Part shown: positions 31,674 through 42,770 of the stretch, piece by piece | Layout: every line of letters starts with the position of its first letter | How positions within the stretch are numbered: position 1 is the first letter of the stretch | NCBI GenBank assembly: GCA_015143295.1 | Contig: CM026562.1 | Coordinates: 10,878,041 to 10,942,040, forward strand | Origin: Tetracentron sinense | Taxonomy: Eukaryota > Streptophyta > Magnoliopsida > Trochodendrales > Trochodendraceae | Length of the DNA: 64,000 bases | Direction of reading: 5' to 3' | Translations under genes and position numbers: made by a program | Notes under the pieces: generated by a model | Told to the model about the DNA's origin: nothing | What the model saw: only the letters and a program-made list of their open reading frames with translations | Database searches by the model: none

Positions 31674-33897
31674 TGTAGAGCCCCGGACCTTTTCACATTT
31701 AATGCATGACACTTTTGTTGCCATTTTGCCTTTAAAGAGGAATAATTAATAAATAAGGAAGAAATTGCAAATTCTAAAATGTCAAAAATGTTCGTTTTCG
31801 AAGTACGAACCCAACGCAAGTTGAATCGTCAAAATCGGACGAACGAGTCAAAAGATTTGGCCAAAACAGTCTGGACCTGCAGACCACCGATCGCTCGGTC
31901 CATGGAGCGATCGATCGGTCCAAAACCGATCGCTCGGAGGCTATCGACTGGTCAAGATTTTTGTATGGGGAAATTTTCCAGAGAGTGAAATTTTAACCAA
32001 TCGCTCGATTATGAAACCGATCGATCGGTCATTAACACCGATCGCTCGGTACTCGCGTTTTTGTAGAAATTTCAGTAAGGGTATTATGGTCTTTTGGTCG
32101 GTTCACTCTTACCTTAAGAGTTTAACCCGAGCCTTTAAGGCTCATTCTCAACACTTAGAAGATTTGGGGGATTAGAAGAGAGGAGAAAGGGTTTCCTAAG
32201 CTAGGGTTTTGCTTTTGGAGAAGAATCAAAGGGGTTTTGAGACCCTAGATCACTTCAAGTCCGGCTTTTCTCCAAAATCACGGCTCAAGCACCCGTGGAG
32301 AGCGTTCCCCAAGCTAGGGCAGCACCTCACGGTCGTTTTTGGAAGGGGTTTCTTCCTCATTTCTTCAAGGTCGGTACTTCTTGCTACCCTCCTAGTTATA
32401 GTTCCTTCTTTTACTTTATTTCTCATTGTTTTCTTTCATTTACACATGTGCTATGAGATGGACGGGTGTGAATGGTGAATGGAGACGGAATTGGCGATTG
32501 GATGCCGTGTGAAATGATGTGATGAATGAAATGGGGAGGGCATTATATCCATAATGAACAAACACGTATGATGTGAGCATAACCCACCTAGAAAAGCATG
32601 TTGTAGGGTTAATAAATAATGAATGCACCATGTTTGATGAAATGTCAAGGTGAATGAGATGAATAATAAATTAATAAATTTCATGTTTAAGGTTTATGGA
32701 AATTGCTAGGGTCATGGTAGTGTGATTGTTCGCTTCCCCTAAATGATATGAATACTAAATTGCTCAAATCATTGATGTTATGTGTTATGAATTACTCAAA
32801 TGCCATATTTAATTCCAAATGCAAGTATGCACACGATTCCCACGAGCACGGCATGCATGACATGATTTACCGAGGTTTTCAAGAACATGGTTAGAGGTGG
32901 GACATATCCTACGATATGTTTTACCTCGATTTTCACAAGAAAACAAGAACCAACATTCCACGAGGGGTTTCCCCTCACTCATAAGTGCATATCATGAAGA
33001 AGGGCCTCCCTTCCCTCGCAAGTACATACATATCATGAAGAAGGGTCTCCCTTCCCTCTCAAGTGCATTGCATAAAGAAGGGTCTCCCTTCCATCTCAAG
33101 GCATCTCTCAAGCGCATCTCACAAGGATATCTCACAAGTGTATCTCACAAGTTACATGATCACAAGCAAGCACGCATGAAATGCATGACATGACACGTAC
33201 GACACGCTCGACAAGATCAAGCAAGACAAACACGACAAGCTTTCAAGTACGAAAAGATATTTCAAGCCAAGTCAAGTGCACGATGTTTTCAAGAGGTTTT
33301 ATCGGCTTTCTACGAAATACAAGCATGTTTATAAATTGCTTTACTTCCTTGTATGATATGAATTTTTTCCGTCTAACATATATGAATTGCTCTTGATTTA
33401 TGTATTGCCATTTTTATGCTATGACTATTGGTTAGTATTTGGTACCCGCTGAGTATTCCATGCTCAGCCGTACTTCTTATGTCGGCTGGTTCTGAGGGAG
33501 CTGCTGCTCCATTTGATGTCTGTGCTCCGAGCCCTTGGGTGGAGGAGGAGTACGTCGAGGAGCCTTTGGAGGAACCTCCCGTAGAGGGTTATCAGTAGGT
33601 GGTGTTAGATTCTGAGTGGATTAGCTGTGGGTGAGCATGAGTGATTATATCCATGTATTTTGGCGGGCATGTCCGCACTTTCTTTGTTTTGATTTCTTTG
33701 TATTAAACTTGGACCATGTGTATATACTTAGAGGTTGTTAGACTTCCGCTGTGTTTTATAGTTATGTTTCCGCTATCATCCTCTATTGTATATGCTCTGT
33801 GGGTTTTTGCAGGTTGGTTTGTCAAGCAAGTCATGTAAGCCATGATTAGTCGTCCAAAGTTCACTCTAACTCCTAGGGTGGGTTTTGGGTCGCGACA
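31674..33897 (+). repeat. 3' LTR of element A
   Basis: 2224 bp, TGTAGAGCCCC...CGCGACA, about 98.5% identical by eye to the 5' LTR. Differences are denser in the first 520 bp than in the rest. One palindrome unit (19 bp) fewer than the 5' LTR. Shared hairpin at 33448-33468. Confidence 0.93.
31885..32050 (+). promoter_or_regulatory. Palindrome cluster in element A 3' LTR
   Basis: Six ACCGATCGATCGGT-type units, one fewer than the sister LTR. Confidence 0.65.
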
Positions 33898-34718
33898 ATT
33901 GATGCCTAGATTTTATGATATTTTGATGTAGATTTTAGTTTTTATGGATGTATATTGGCATGGACCATGTTATTCTATTTTTGGATCCTGTTAGTGCACT
34001 TGGATATTATTCTGTTTATGATGATGCTTGATGTATTCCGGATATGGACCACTTCAGTATTTTCTTACTTTCTTATCATGATTATATATGTCTACTTCTG
34101 TGGATATGAACTATGGGAATGTTTCTTATGAATACCATGATTTGTATGGATCTTGTTACATTTGTTTCATGCTTTCGATGTGGTCCATGTGATATCTTTT
34201 GGACTTTTGGATAGTCATAAGTGGGTGACTATTGGTATAGTCATAGGTGTATGGATGAATTATCTTGATGCTATCATTGCTTGATCATATAGATTTATTC
34301 TTGATAGCTTGTCTTGATATGAATGTACTCTAGAGCTCATATGCTGAAATTCTATTATAATTTGAGATCTATGGTTACTTCTCCTCGAATATTGATTGAT
34401 ATTTTTATGCTTTGGCATTCATGCCAAAAGGAGGGAGAGAATATGGAAGTACATTCAACTAATGATCTTTATATACTTGGTTTTATCAAACTTTGTATTT
34501 ACCATGCTTCACTTAGTTTTTTGAGTTTTAGCATGTGCAGGTGTACAGATCAAGTTGACATAAAAGACTAAAAATTTCAAGAGAGTTGTAAATTGTCAAA
34601 ATATATTTATGAGACATGTAATTGGTTAAGCTCTCCATGTTTAAATGGTTTCGGGGAGTTTGTATCGAGTCATGTACTTCAGTTTGTATTTTATCACGGA
34701 ATTACCAAAGGGGAAGAT
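33898..34718 (+). other. S2 3' UTR with hairpin and polypurine tract
   Basis: AT-rich sequence downstream of the S2 env-like ORF. TTTGGCAT-tc-ATGCCAAA (34411-34428) is followed at once by the purine run aggagggagaga (34429-34440), as in S1. The real polypurine tract (aaaggggaagat, about 34707-34718) precedes the LTR start TGTAAAGTC. Confidence 0.6.
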
Positions 34719-34973
34719 TGTAAAGTCATATTTGTATTGGCTTAATTCAATGTCAAAATGGTGTACTCTAGTTATGCAAGATTGATGAAGATGAAGCTCC
34801 AAAGACTCAAATAGGTACATTACAGTTAAAGCTTCGCTCACACTCTTAGGATGGTAAGTGACCTACATACCTAGTGGTTACCTTAAGTGAAATTGACCTC
34901 GATAACTTTATCATATACCCTAGGTGATTAGAAATTGACCCAAGTTTGTTAACAGTCTTATTGTGTAACAACC
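34719..34973 (+). repeat. Start of the 3' LTR of S2
   Basis: TGTAAAGTCATATTTG directly after the polypurine tract; the wording resembles the S1 LTR start (tgtaaatccc...ttggcaaattccg against ttggcttaattc). Cut at about 34974 by a minus-strand gypsy LTR. Confidence 0.6.
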
Positions 34974-35401
34974 CAAAATCCTTGACCAAAATAGGACCTT
35001 GGGTCACCACATTTCTTAAACCTGCTTAAATCCCATGACATACAAGGTATACAACACAAGTCTCCAAAATGAGAGTAATAAAATTTCGATATATAAAACC
35101 AAATCATCCTATTAAAGTCTATGGTCAATATACTCATAACTCACCGTAAACAAAATAGTCTGATACACAACTATAAAGTAATTTGATAAGCAACATCATC
35201 TAAGAATCTATTGCAAAACTCTTAACAATTCAAAAATAAAAGCCTAATGATAAGGCCACATGTCCAACTCTCGCTCTCCCTCAACCAGAGGATCACCTTC
35301 TTCCTCTACGCCGTAAGCCTCCTCCACTCAAGGCTCACCTAAAAACTCGGGCTCCACACCTGTCATGGCAAAATTTTGGCTGAGTACAAAATCACTCAGT
35401 G
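34974..35401 (-). repeat. LTR of gypsy family C, part 1
   Basis: The plus strand begins TGTAACAACCCAAAATCC, the reverse of a gypsy LTR end. It contains the shared hairpin in variant form, CTGAGT-acaaaatc-ACTCAG, ending at 35399. Element G is inserted right there, and the LTR continues at 52699. Confidence 0.6.
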
Positions 35402-36053
35402 TGTAACGCCCCAAAATCCCCCTTAGGAGTTAGGTAGGACTTTAGACATTACTATCATAACTTGTCAACCATCCTGCAAAATGTACAAGACACACTATAG
35501 TGGAAATGAAATAATTGTGGGAGCAAAGCAGTGCGAAAGCGTGAACTCAATTTTTCTTTCTATACATATGACTATACTCCAAATTTGTACAATAATAATA
35601 CCAAAACAAGAGTGGACAAGCCCACCCATCAAAATACAGTGAAATCTCTCCCTCACCACTCTCACCAATAATCTGAATAAGGCTGCCTATCTAGTGCTCT
35701 ATCATCCTGATGATGATGATCCATGGTGGGCTCTAGCTCGAAGTATTCCTCCTTAATCCAAGGCTCAGGAGCACGTATGCTCGTCAACACGACTTGCCGA
35801 AGTAACAATTTCGGCTGAGCATGGAATGCTCAGTGCCTACAAAAAACTATCGTAGTATCACATGATATCATATAGGCAGTTCATATAATACACATGCAAT
35901 GAAACATATACAGAAAAACCTCTGTTTTAAATACACTTGTGTGATACTTTGAATAGTACATACTCTTTTCACATATCATTTTCACATGACCTTTTTACAC
36001 GTATCTTTTGCATATATCTTTTGGTGGAAGAGTACACTTGCACAAACTAATGC

Positions 36054-36280
36054 CTACCCTACAAGGAGTAGAGGCCACCAGCAAACACTTGTACTTGACT
36101 AATACCTACCCTATAAGGAGTAGATTCCATTAGCACTAATGCCTACCCTACAAGGAGTAGAGTCCATTAACTACATCCCACATAAACATGCACATGAATC
36201 ATTAACCACTTTATTATTATCTTTGCACACATCGTTTCTCTTTGGGACCAAATGACTAATGCCCACCCTACAAGGAGTGG
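36054..36280 (-). repeat. Hairpin array (4 units) in element G 3' LTR
   Basis: Units of the form CTACCCT-aca-AGG-a-GTAG at 36054-36071, 36106-36123 and 36143-36160, and a fourth CCACCCT-aca-AGG-a-GTGG at 36263-36280 with matching changes in both arms. Flanked by ctaatg/cattag outer arms. The sister LTR has the same array near 50625-50852. Confidence 0.7.
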
Positions 36281-37177
36281 AGTCCACTAGCATCCTCCCT
36301 CGCACACACTTAATTTCTCACTTGCTTTACACATACACATATGACAAAACTCGATCATACAATACATGTGAGTCTAATCAATTGTAAATAGCATGGTAGA
36401 CAAAAAGAAACACTTTGCATATATCCCATATTTCACATTTTTATCCATAGCAATAGCCCATATACACATAGTTCACATAATTTCATTTCATTGAAACATG
36501 TAGTTTTCCTCTTGGATTTTCCTCAAAAATTATGTATTTTAACATGCTTTCCATCTTTGAATAATAACATACACTTTTCATTCTTTATTCTAAGGCATAG
36601 AAGCATCACAATGTAGTTCACATCACAAATCCCATGTTTTATCTTGATTTCCAATTATGTATTTTAACATGCTTTTCATCTTTGAATGATAATATACACT
36701 TTTTCTTCTTTGGTCTAAGGCATAGATGCATCACAAAGTAACTCACATCACAAATCACATGTTTTATCTTGATTTACCATATGGTTTATGACAAACTAGG
36801 TAGTGAAGTGTAGTTACCTTAGGACATAAAAATCCCTTTGATCCAAGGCTTGAAAAAGCTTGAGGAAGCTTGTAGAAGAGAAATCCAAGCTCGAGGATGG
36901 AGATCCAAGCTCTAATGGTGTGTGATAGCGAGATCCAAGCTTCTGTTAGATCCCCAAACCTTGATTAGGCTCCACTTGATCTTCAATCCAAAACCCCTCT
37001 TTTCGAACCCTAGATTTCCTCTCCATTTTCTCCCAAATCCCTTCTAGGTCTTCCTCTTCTTCTAAGAACTCCCTTTAGGTTTAGGGTAAACCAAAAACCC
37101 CCAAATCAACTCCTATTTATAGGCAAAGGGGTGAAAATCCCAAAAAAAATAGCACAAAAAAGTTTGGTTTGCGTGCT

Positions 37178-37303
37178 TACGATCAATTGTAGGTTGCCCA
37201 GGAGGTTTTCAGCATTTCTAGGGCATTACGATCGATCATAGCAACTCTACGATCGTTCATAGCGCCGCTACGATCGTTCGTAGGGTCCCTACGAACAATC
37301 GCA
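37178..37303 (-). promoter_or_regulatory. Palindrome cluster and TATA box in element G 3' LTR
   Basis: Five variants of TACGATCGATCGTA (for example tacgatcgttcgtagg near 37269). TATAAATA on the minus strand (37121-37114) lies 57 bp downstream. Confidence 0.65.
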
Positions 37304-38095
37304 ACTTTTGCAGAAACTTTTCCTGATTTTGCACTTTCGTATTTTAGCCATAATTTTTGACTCGCTATCATATTTTGACGATTCAACTTGCGTTAGACTC
37401 ATCATTCGAAGGAAAACAATTTTATGTTTTTAACAAATTCTAATTCTTCTTTATTCTTGGACCATTTTGCCCCTAAAGCTGACTAATCTGAAATTGGGTT
37501 TCAGCAGTCCAGATTTTCAACTTACTTGACTTTAGAAATCCGTCTTTTAACATAACCCCGCCTCAAAACCGGGAAAAATGATAAACATGAACCTCAAAGA
37601 GGGTTCAAAAATTCAAGAATCACTTGATTCCGATGAGAGACGACAAAACTAGAGCTCCAACAAGTTTGAGGGAATTTCAAGACATCCCTTTTTGACCCTT
37701 AGCACATTTCAAGTGCTTTCATAGTCTCTTACCTTTGGTCCAACACCCTACTCACACCTCTTTAATCATTCCCCTATATAATTTTAATCCTTCTAAGTGA
37801 TCATTTAACATACACCAACATGCATGAGAGGCCCGGCCTCTCTATGCCTCGCACACTGGCACTATTCACCAAACTATTCACTTACAACCCTTTAAGCACT
37901 TAGGATATTTTATACCCTTACTTTTACCCACTTAGACTATACTTATAATTTCTTTTTGAGACTCAAAACATGTACATAAAACCTTCACTTGACTCACCAT
38001 GATACCAAGAACACAACGGAAGGCTTTAGGCCTTTACACACACCATATAAGAACACTATTCATAGCACAGTGAACTCGAATTTCAGGGTTCTACA

Positions 38096-38109
38096 TCCTC
38101 CCCCCTTAT
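38096..38109 (-). other. Polypurine tract of element G
   Basis: The minus strand reads ATAAGGGGGGAGGA just before the 3' LTR start. Confidence 0.85.
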
Positions 38110-38361
38110 TGAAATTTCATCCTCGAAATTAGGACGATGCACAATCAAGAGGGAATACTCATTCCACATTTCTCTTAAGTAGTAATCCATCAAAGTTACA
38201 TATAATTTACGTAGTATGTCATATACTCATACAACACATCACAACTAAGTCAATCATTATATAGCAGCACCTATATAATATAAGTAGCATGTTCTTATAC
38301 ACATAGCAACATATCACATAGCATTGCACATTCACACGTTAACGATATAAAATGAGCGTAC
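38110..38361 (-). other. Short stretch between gag end and polypurine tract of G
   Basis: It begins on the minus strand with the intron-like donor ccag|gtacgc used by A, B and M1 at the gag/pol boundary, but leads directly to the polypurine tract. AT-rich, no pol motif. Confidence 0.65.
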
Positions 38362-38728
38362 CTGGCACGGCACCCTTAGATGCACGTGTGCCTTGCTTAG
38401 TTAGGGCAAAGACCCTGCCCTGATTTGCCTGACGAGGCGCCTGAATCGGTCGTGGGGGCCTCGAGACCTAATTAGATCCCTGTTGAGATTCCTGTCTAGC
38501 TGGGAGCCTACATTCTCTATGCTGGACTATTTGAAGCGGTCGTCCTGGACAATCCTTAATCATGTGTCCTGGAAGAACACAATGAAAGCACCCCTACCAA
38601 CTTTCGACATTCTCCAGTAACTTCCGCACGCAATGTCCACAAGGTTCTGGCCCTGAGGTGAAAGAAATGGGCTGCATCGGCAGAGTCACCTGTGTAGGAG
38701 TAGGGCGATGAACCAGTGGTGCAAATGA
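38362..38728 (-). pseudogene. gag 3' part of element G (zinc knuckle region)
   Basis: The minus strand carries the zinc knuckle wording (CFxxGRxxHMIKDCP type, about 38545-38590) and a basic, Gln-rich tail. It is separated from the 5' part by element B, whose target duplication is AGGCC at 38729-38733 and 48447-48451. Confidence 0.7.
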
Positions 38729-38733
38729 AGGCC

Positions 38734-40993
38734 TGTAGAACCCCAGAACTTTCGCCCATGTATTGGAACCCGTGCCAAAACTTTAGGCCTTTGTAATCTT
38801 CCATTTCCATGAGATGAGAGATTTTAAAGAACCTTAAATGTTAAGCAGTGGGATTCCTAAGTCAGATATGTTAAAAATCCAGTTTACTGAACCCCAATTG
38901 CGGATTAGTTAACTTTAAGGGAAATTTGGTCAATAAATAAAGAGGAAATTAAAAATTCTAACATTCTAAAAATGTTCCTTTTCGAATAACGAGTCCAACG
39001 CAAGTTGAATCGTCAAAATCAGAAGAACGATTCAAAAGTTATGACCGAAACACGAAAGAAGGAAAACCTGAAAATTTTCTGCAAGTTACGAACGATCGTA
39101 GGTGAGATATGATCGATCGTAGAAAATTACAATCGATCGTAGAATCTTAGAAATGGACAAAAATCTCGGTAACATTTAGGATCGATCATGGAAACTTACG
39201 ACCGATCGTAGGATAATTACGATCGATCGTAGACAGGTTACGATCGATCGTAGAACGCAAACCCAGAAATTTAATTCGTGATTTTTAGTGTTTCTACCCT
39301 TTGCCTAAAAATAGGGACTTACATTTAGGGGTTTTGGTTGACCCTAAACCTAAGAGAGATTAGAGAAGAAGGAGAGAGGAGAGATTGAGGGTTTGCCAAG
39401 AGGGTTGACATTGAAGAAGAAGGAGATCAAGATCAAGGGTGATCTTCCCCAAATCAAGCAAGGGGTTTCTCCAAGCTCGGTAGTGCCTCCACACACGTTT
39501 TGGAGGGTTTTCCTCATCTATTGAAGGCCGGTACCTTTTGCTACCCTCCTAGTCATGGTTTCCTCATTTCCTTTCTTATTCTTTGTTTTCCCTAAACTAT
39601 AACTATGCTATGAGTAGGAATGCATGAATGGAGATGGATGTTTGGCGAAGGATGCCATGTGTATGTGATGTGATGAATGAAATGGGAAGGGCATTGTACC
39701 AATAATGAATACACATGTATGTTGTGAATATAAATCCATCTAGATAAGTATGATGTAGGCTTTAACCAATAATGTACACACTCTATGTTTGATGAAATGC
39801 CAAGGTGAAGAAAATGAATTGTAAATCAAGAAATGCATGCTTAAAGGTGTATGGAATTACTAGGGATTATAATAGTGTAATTAATTGCATTCTCTAAATG
39901 GCATGAATATTTACTTGTTTAAATTAATGATATTCTATGTATTGTTGAAATCCCAAATGTCATATTAAATTCCAAGTGAAAGCATGTACACAATTTCACG
40001 AGCATGGCATGCATGACATGGTTTACCGGCGTTTTCAAGAATAAGGTTTTAGAGGTGGGACATATCTTACGATATGTTTTGCCTCGCTTTTGACAAGAGG
40101 ATAAGAACAAGCATCACATAAGAGGGAGTTTACACTTCCCTCCCTTCCATGAGGGGTCTCCCCTCACTCACAAGTGCATATCATCAAAAGAAGGGTCTCC
40201 CTTTCCTCTCAAGTGCATGTCATTGAAAGAAGGGCCTCCCTTCCCTCCCAAGTGCATCTCACAAGCGCATCTCACAAGATTCATGAGCATGTTTAAATTC
40301 CAAGCAAGCATGCATGACACGCATGACATGACACGCTCAGCAAGATCAAGCAAGTCAAACATGACAAGTTTTTACGAAAAGAGTATTTTAAGTCAAGTTA
40401 AGTGCACGATGATTTCAAGGGTTTTCTCGGCATTTATGTGATGCAAGCATGAATATCAACTGTTTTACCTTCCTGTTACTACATGAATTGCTTCCTGCTT
40501 TATATACCATTATTGCTATGCTATGACTGTTGGTTAGCATTTAGTACACGCTGAGTATTCCATGCTCAGCCATATGTTTATGTCGGCAGGTACTGAGGAG
40601 GCTGCTGCTCCTTTCGACATCTGTGCTCCTGGCCCATGGGTGGAGGAGTACGTTGAGGAACCTATGGAGGAGCCTCATGTAGACGAGTACTGTAAGTGGT
40701 AGATTCTGAGTGTTCCGTGGGTGAGCTTGAGAGAGTATGTCCATGTATTTTGGCGGGCCTGTCCACATCTTCTTTTGTGATATCATTTTGTTCAACTTGG
40801 ATCATGTACATATATATCTTAGAGGTTTGGTTAGTCTTCCACTGTGCCATGTTAGTTATGTTTCCACTATTATTGTCCTCTATTGTATATGCTCTAGGTG
40901 TTTTGCAGGTTGGGTTGTCAAGCAGGTCATGTAAGTCATGATAAGTCGTCCAAGATTCACTCTAACTCCTAGGGTGGGTTTTGGATCGTGACA
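38734..40993 (+). repeat. 5' LTR of element B
   Basis: 2260 bp, TGTAGAACCCCAG...GGATCGTGACA. Contains a TACGATCGATCGTA cluster (39087-39253), a TAAAAATA box near 39305, a hairpin array (about 40130-40245, four units) and the shared hairpin GCTGAG...CTCAGC (40550-40570). Confidence 0.92.
39087..39253 (+). promoter_or_regulatory. Palindrome cluster in element B 5' LTR (TACGATCGATCGTA type)
   Basis: Seven units such as tacgaacgatcgtagg, tgatcgatcgtaga, caatcgatcgtaga and two perfect TACGATCGATCGTA (about 39219 and 39239). About 50 bp upstream of a TAAAAATA sequence. Confidence 0.65.
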
Positions 40994-40997
40994 GAAG

Positions 40998-41009
40998 TGG
41001 TATCAGAGC
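40998..41009 (+). other. Primer-binding site of element B
   Basis: TGGTATCAGAGC, four bases after the LTR end. Confidence 0.95.
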
Positions 41010-41347
41010 TTAGGCTTTAGGTCTTTAGGGTCACTTAGAATCTAATACCACGGCTTTACAAGAGCATATGTCAGGAAACAAGTTAGGAAGGAAGTAAGTC
41101 GGAAGCGAGTTATGTTCCAAGTGTAAGACTAAACTTTAGGCTTAGTCTAAATGGTTGTTCAACCAAGTACGGGCTTAGGGACGCTAGAACACCAAAGTAG
41201 AATATTATAAATACACCGATGGTTATGATGCGATGTATATTAGTATTATACAACTAATACAAATTGAATTATTGTGAAATGGAATTGTGATAAATTGTGG
41301 TTTCAAGTTAGACTCATGTGGTGCTATTATTCTCAGGACGTTAGTCA
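41010..41347 (+). other. Leader of element B
   Basis: About 340 bp, non-coding, clearly related to the leader of element A. Confidence 0.6.
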
Positions 41348-42617
41348 TGAGGCGGGGCACACGGAGTCATGGGCCACACACTAGAGCTTCCTCTTCTTCA
41401 CGGGATGAGGATGAGCAGTCGGACCTCTCTCATTCTTAGGCTCTATTGCTGAGACACTCGCCATACTGGCGGCTCGGTAAACTGTACCATCATTAGAGAC
41501 ACCTACTCCATCGCTCGTAGCTCCAGTACATCGTACAGCTGGGGTTGAGGCATTTCGGAGATTGAGGCCTCCATTATTCCATGGGAGTGTGGACCCTCTT
41601 GCTACAGAGGAATAGATTCTCCAATTTGAGAAGATATTTGCGGTCCTCTCATCCACAGAGGAGGATAGAGTAGCATGGGCTGCTTTCATGCTAGAGGGTG
41701 AAGCACACCATTGGTGGTTGTCCGCCTTGAGGACTCGAGATTTGACCATGCAGGGTCAACCCTGGACTTGGGACGAGTTCAAGGACACGTTTTACAAGAA
41801 GTATTTCCCGATTGGAGCTCGGGAAAAGAAAGAAAGAGAGTTCATCAACTTTGAGCAAGGTTCGATGTCGGTGGCCGCTTATGAGGCCAAGTTCTCGAAA
41901 CTCTCTAGATTTATGCCTCACATGGTTGCCACTGAGGCAATGAAGGCAAGGAGGTTTGAGTAAGGGCTCAAGGATGCCGTTATGGAGAAAGCCTAGATTT
42001 TCAGGCACACTACTTATCCGAAAGTAGTGGGCAAGGCCTTGTTGATTGAGACCAATTCAGAGGCCGTGTCCAAAAAGAGAGATTTGGCGAGAGGCCAATC
42101 TAGTAGTTCAGCACCTCCAGAGAGGCGGGCTCGGACCGGTCCTTATCAGTACACATGGCCAGCACCACCTCAGTATGCATGGCCTGCACCACCGATGAGG
42201 CCATCTTATGTGACCCCAGTTCCACGGTCATACATGCCACGGGCATTGCGACCTCAGGCTCTTCCAGCTCCACGGCCAGTGGCACCTCAGGCAGTGAGGT
42301 ACGCTCCACCTCTGGCCCCTTCGACCTACACACATGAGGTCTGTACTTCATGCGGCCGCAAGCACCTGGCAGGAGATTGCCGAAGGGCATCGAGGGGATG
42401 TTTCCATTGCGGTCGCCAGGGCCATGTGATCAGGGATTGCCCTAGTCGGCATTGCCAGGCCAGTCTCAGGGGATTAGGCCCCCGGTACACCCAGCAGGAT
42501 CATACCAGGCGTCCTCTCAGCCTGCACGGTCTAAACCTCCACCTCACCAAGCGAACTAGGGGCGAGTTTTTGCCTTGAACGAGGGTGATGCACTTGCATC
42601 GGATGATGTAGTGCAAG
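41348..42617 (+). pseudogene. gag of element B
   Basis: Words shared with A: AVLSSTEEDRVAWAAFML, WTWDEFKDTFYKKYF, EREFINFEQGSMSVAAYEAKF, a Pro-rich linker with two APPQYAWPAPP-like repeats, and the zinc knuckle CFHCGRQGHVIRDC (about 42402-42443). Several breaks. Ends at the GT...AG interval. Confidence 0.85.
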
Positions 42618-42770
42618 GTACGCGTTTAAAGTTGTTCAATTGTCCACCATTGTCATGTCATGCCTTATTTCTTGTGTACGTATATGACATGTTATATATA
42701 TATATATATATCTATGTATCTATATATACGCCGTCGATGCATGGATTGACTCAGCTAGTTAAAATTTCAG
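42618..42770 (+). other. GT...AG interval between gag and pol of element B
   Basis: Edges tgcaag|gtacgc and aaaatttcag|gaac, 153 bp apart; the interior is AT-rich with a (TA)n run and differs from that of A. Confidence 0.6.

Larger units (their letters stand above)
24243..33897 (+). mobile_element. Ty3/gypsy Tekay/Del chromovirus element A (nearly complete)
   Basis: 9655 bp with LTRs 24243-26485 and 31674-33897, PBS, leader, gag, GT...AG interval, pol with chromodomain-like end, and polypurine tract. Target duplication is ACTGA (24238-24242) and ATTGA (33898-33902), one transition apart. By eye the LTRs differ at about 35 sites plus one 19-bp unit, about 98.5% identity; at a commonly used plant rate of 1.3e-8 per site per year that is roughly 0.5-0.7 million years. 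It looks structurally whole with a handful of coding breaks (about three to five). The youngest element in the window. Confidence 0.93.
22816..34973 (+). mobile_element. SIRE-type copia derivative S2 (plus strand), split by gypsy A
   Basis: Parts: LTR end (22816-23617), part of the env-like ORF (23640-24242), the inserted gypsy A (24243-33897), 3' UTR (33898-34718) with the SIRE-type hairpin and purine run, and the first 255 bp of a 3' LTR (34719-34973), where a minus-strand gypsy LTR cuts in. No gag or pol is seen between the 5' LTR part and the env-like ORF, so it is a deletion derivative or a large non-autonomous form. It is the host of element A, and older than it. Confidence 0.65.
35402..38095 (-). 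repeat. 3' LTR of element G
   Basis: 2694 bp; on the minus strand starts TGTAGAACCCTGAAATTC and ends GGGGCGTTACA. Contains a palindrome cluster (37178-37303), TATAAATA (complement of 37114-37121), a hairpin array (36054-36280) and the shared hairpin with 8-bp arms CTGAGCAT/ATGCTCAG (35815-35833). Confidence 0.88.
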
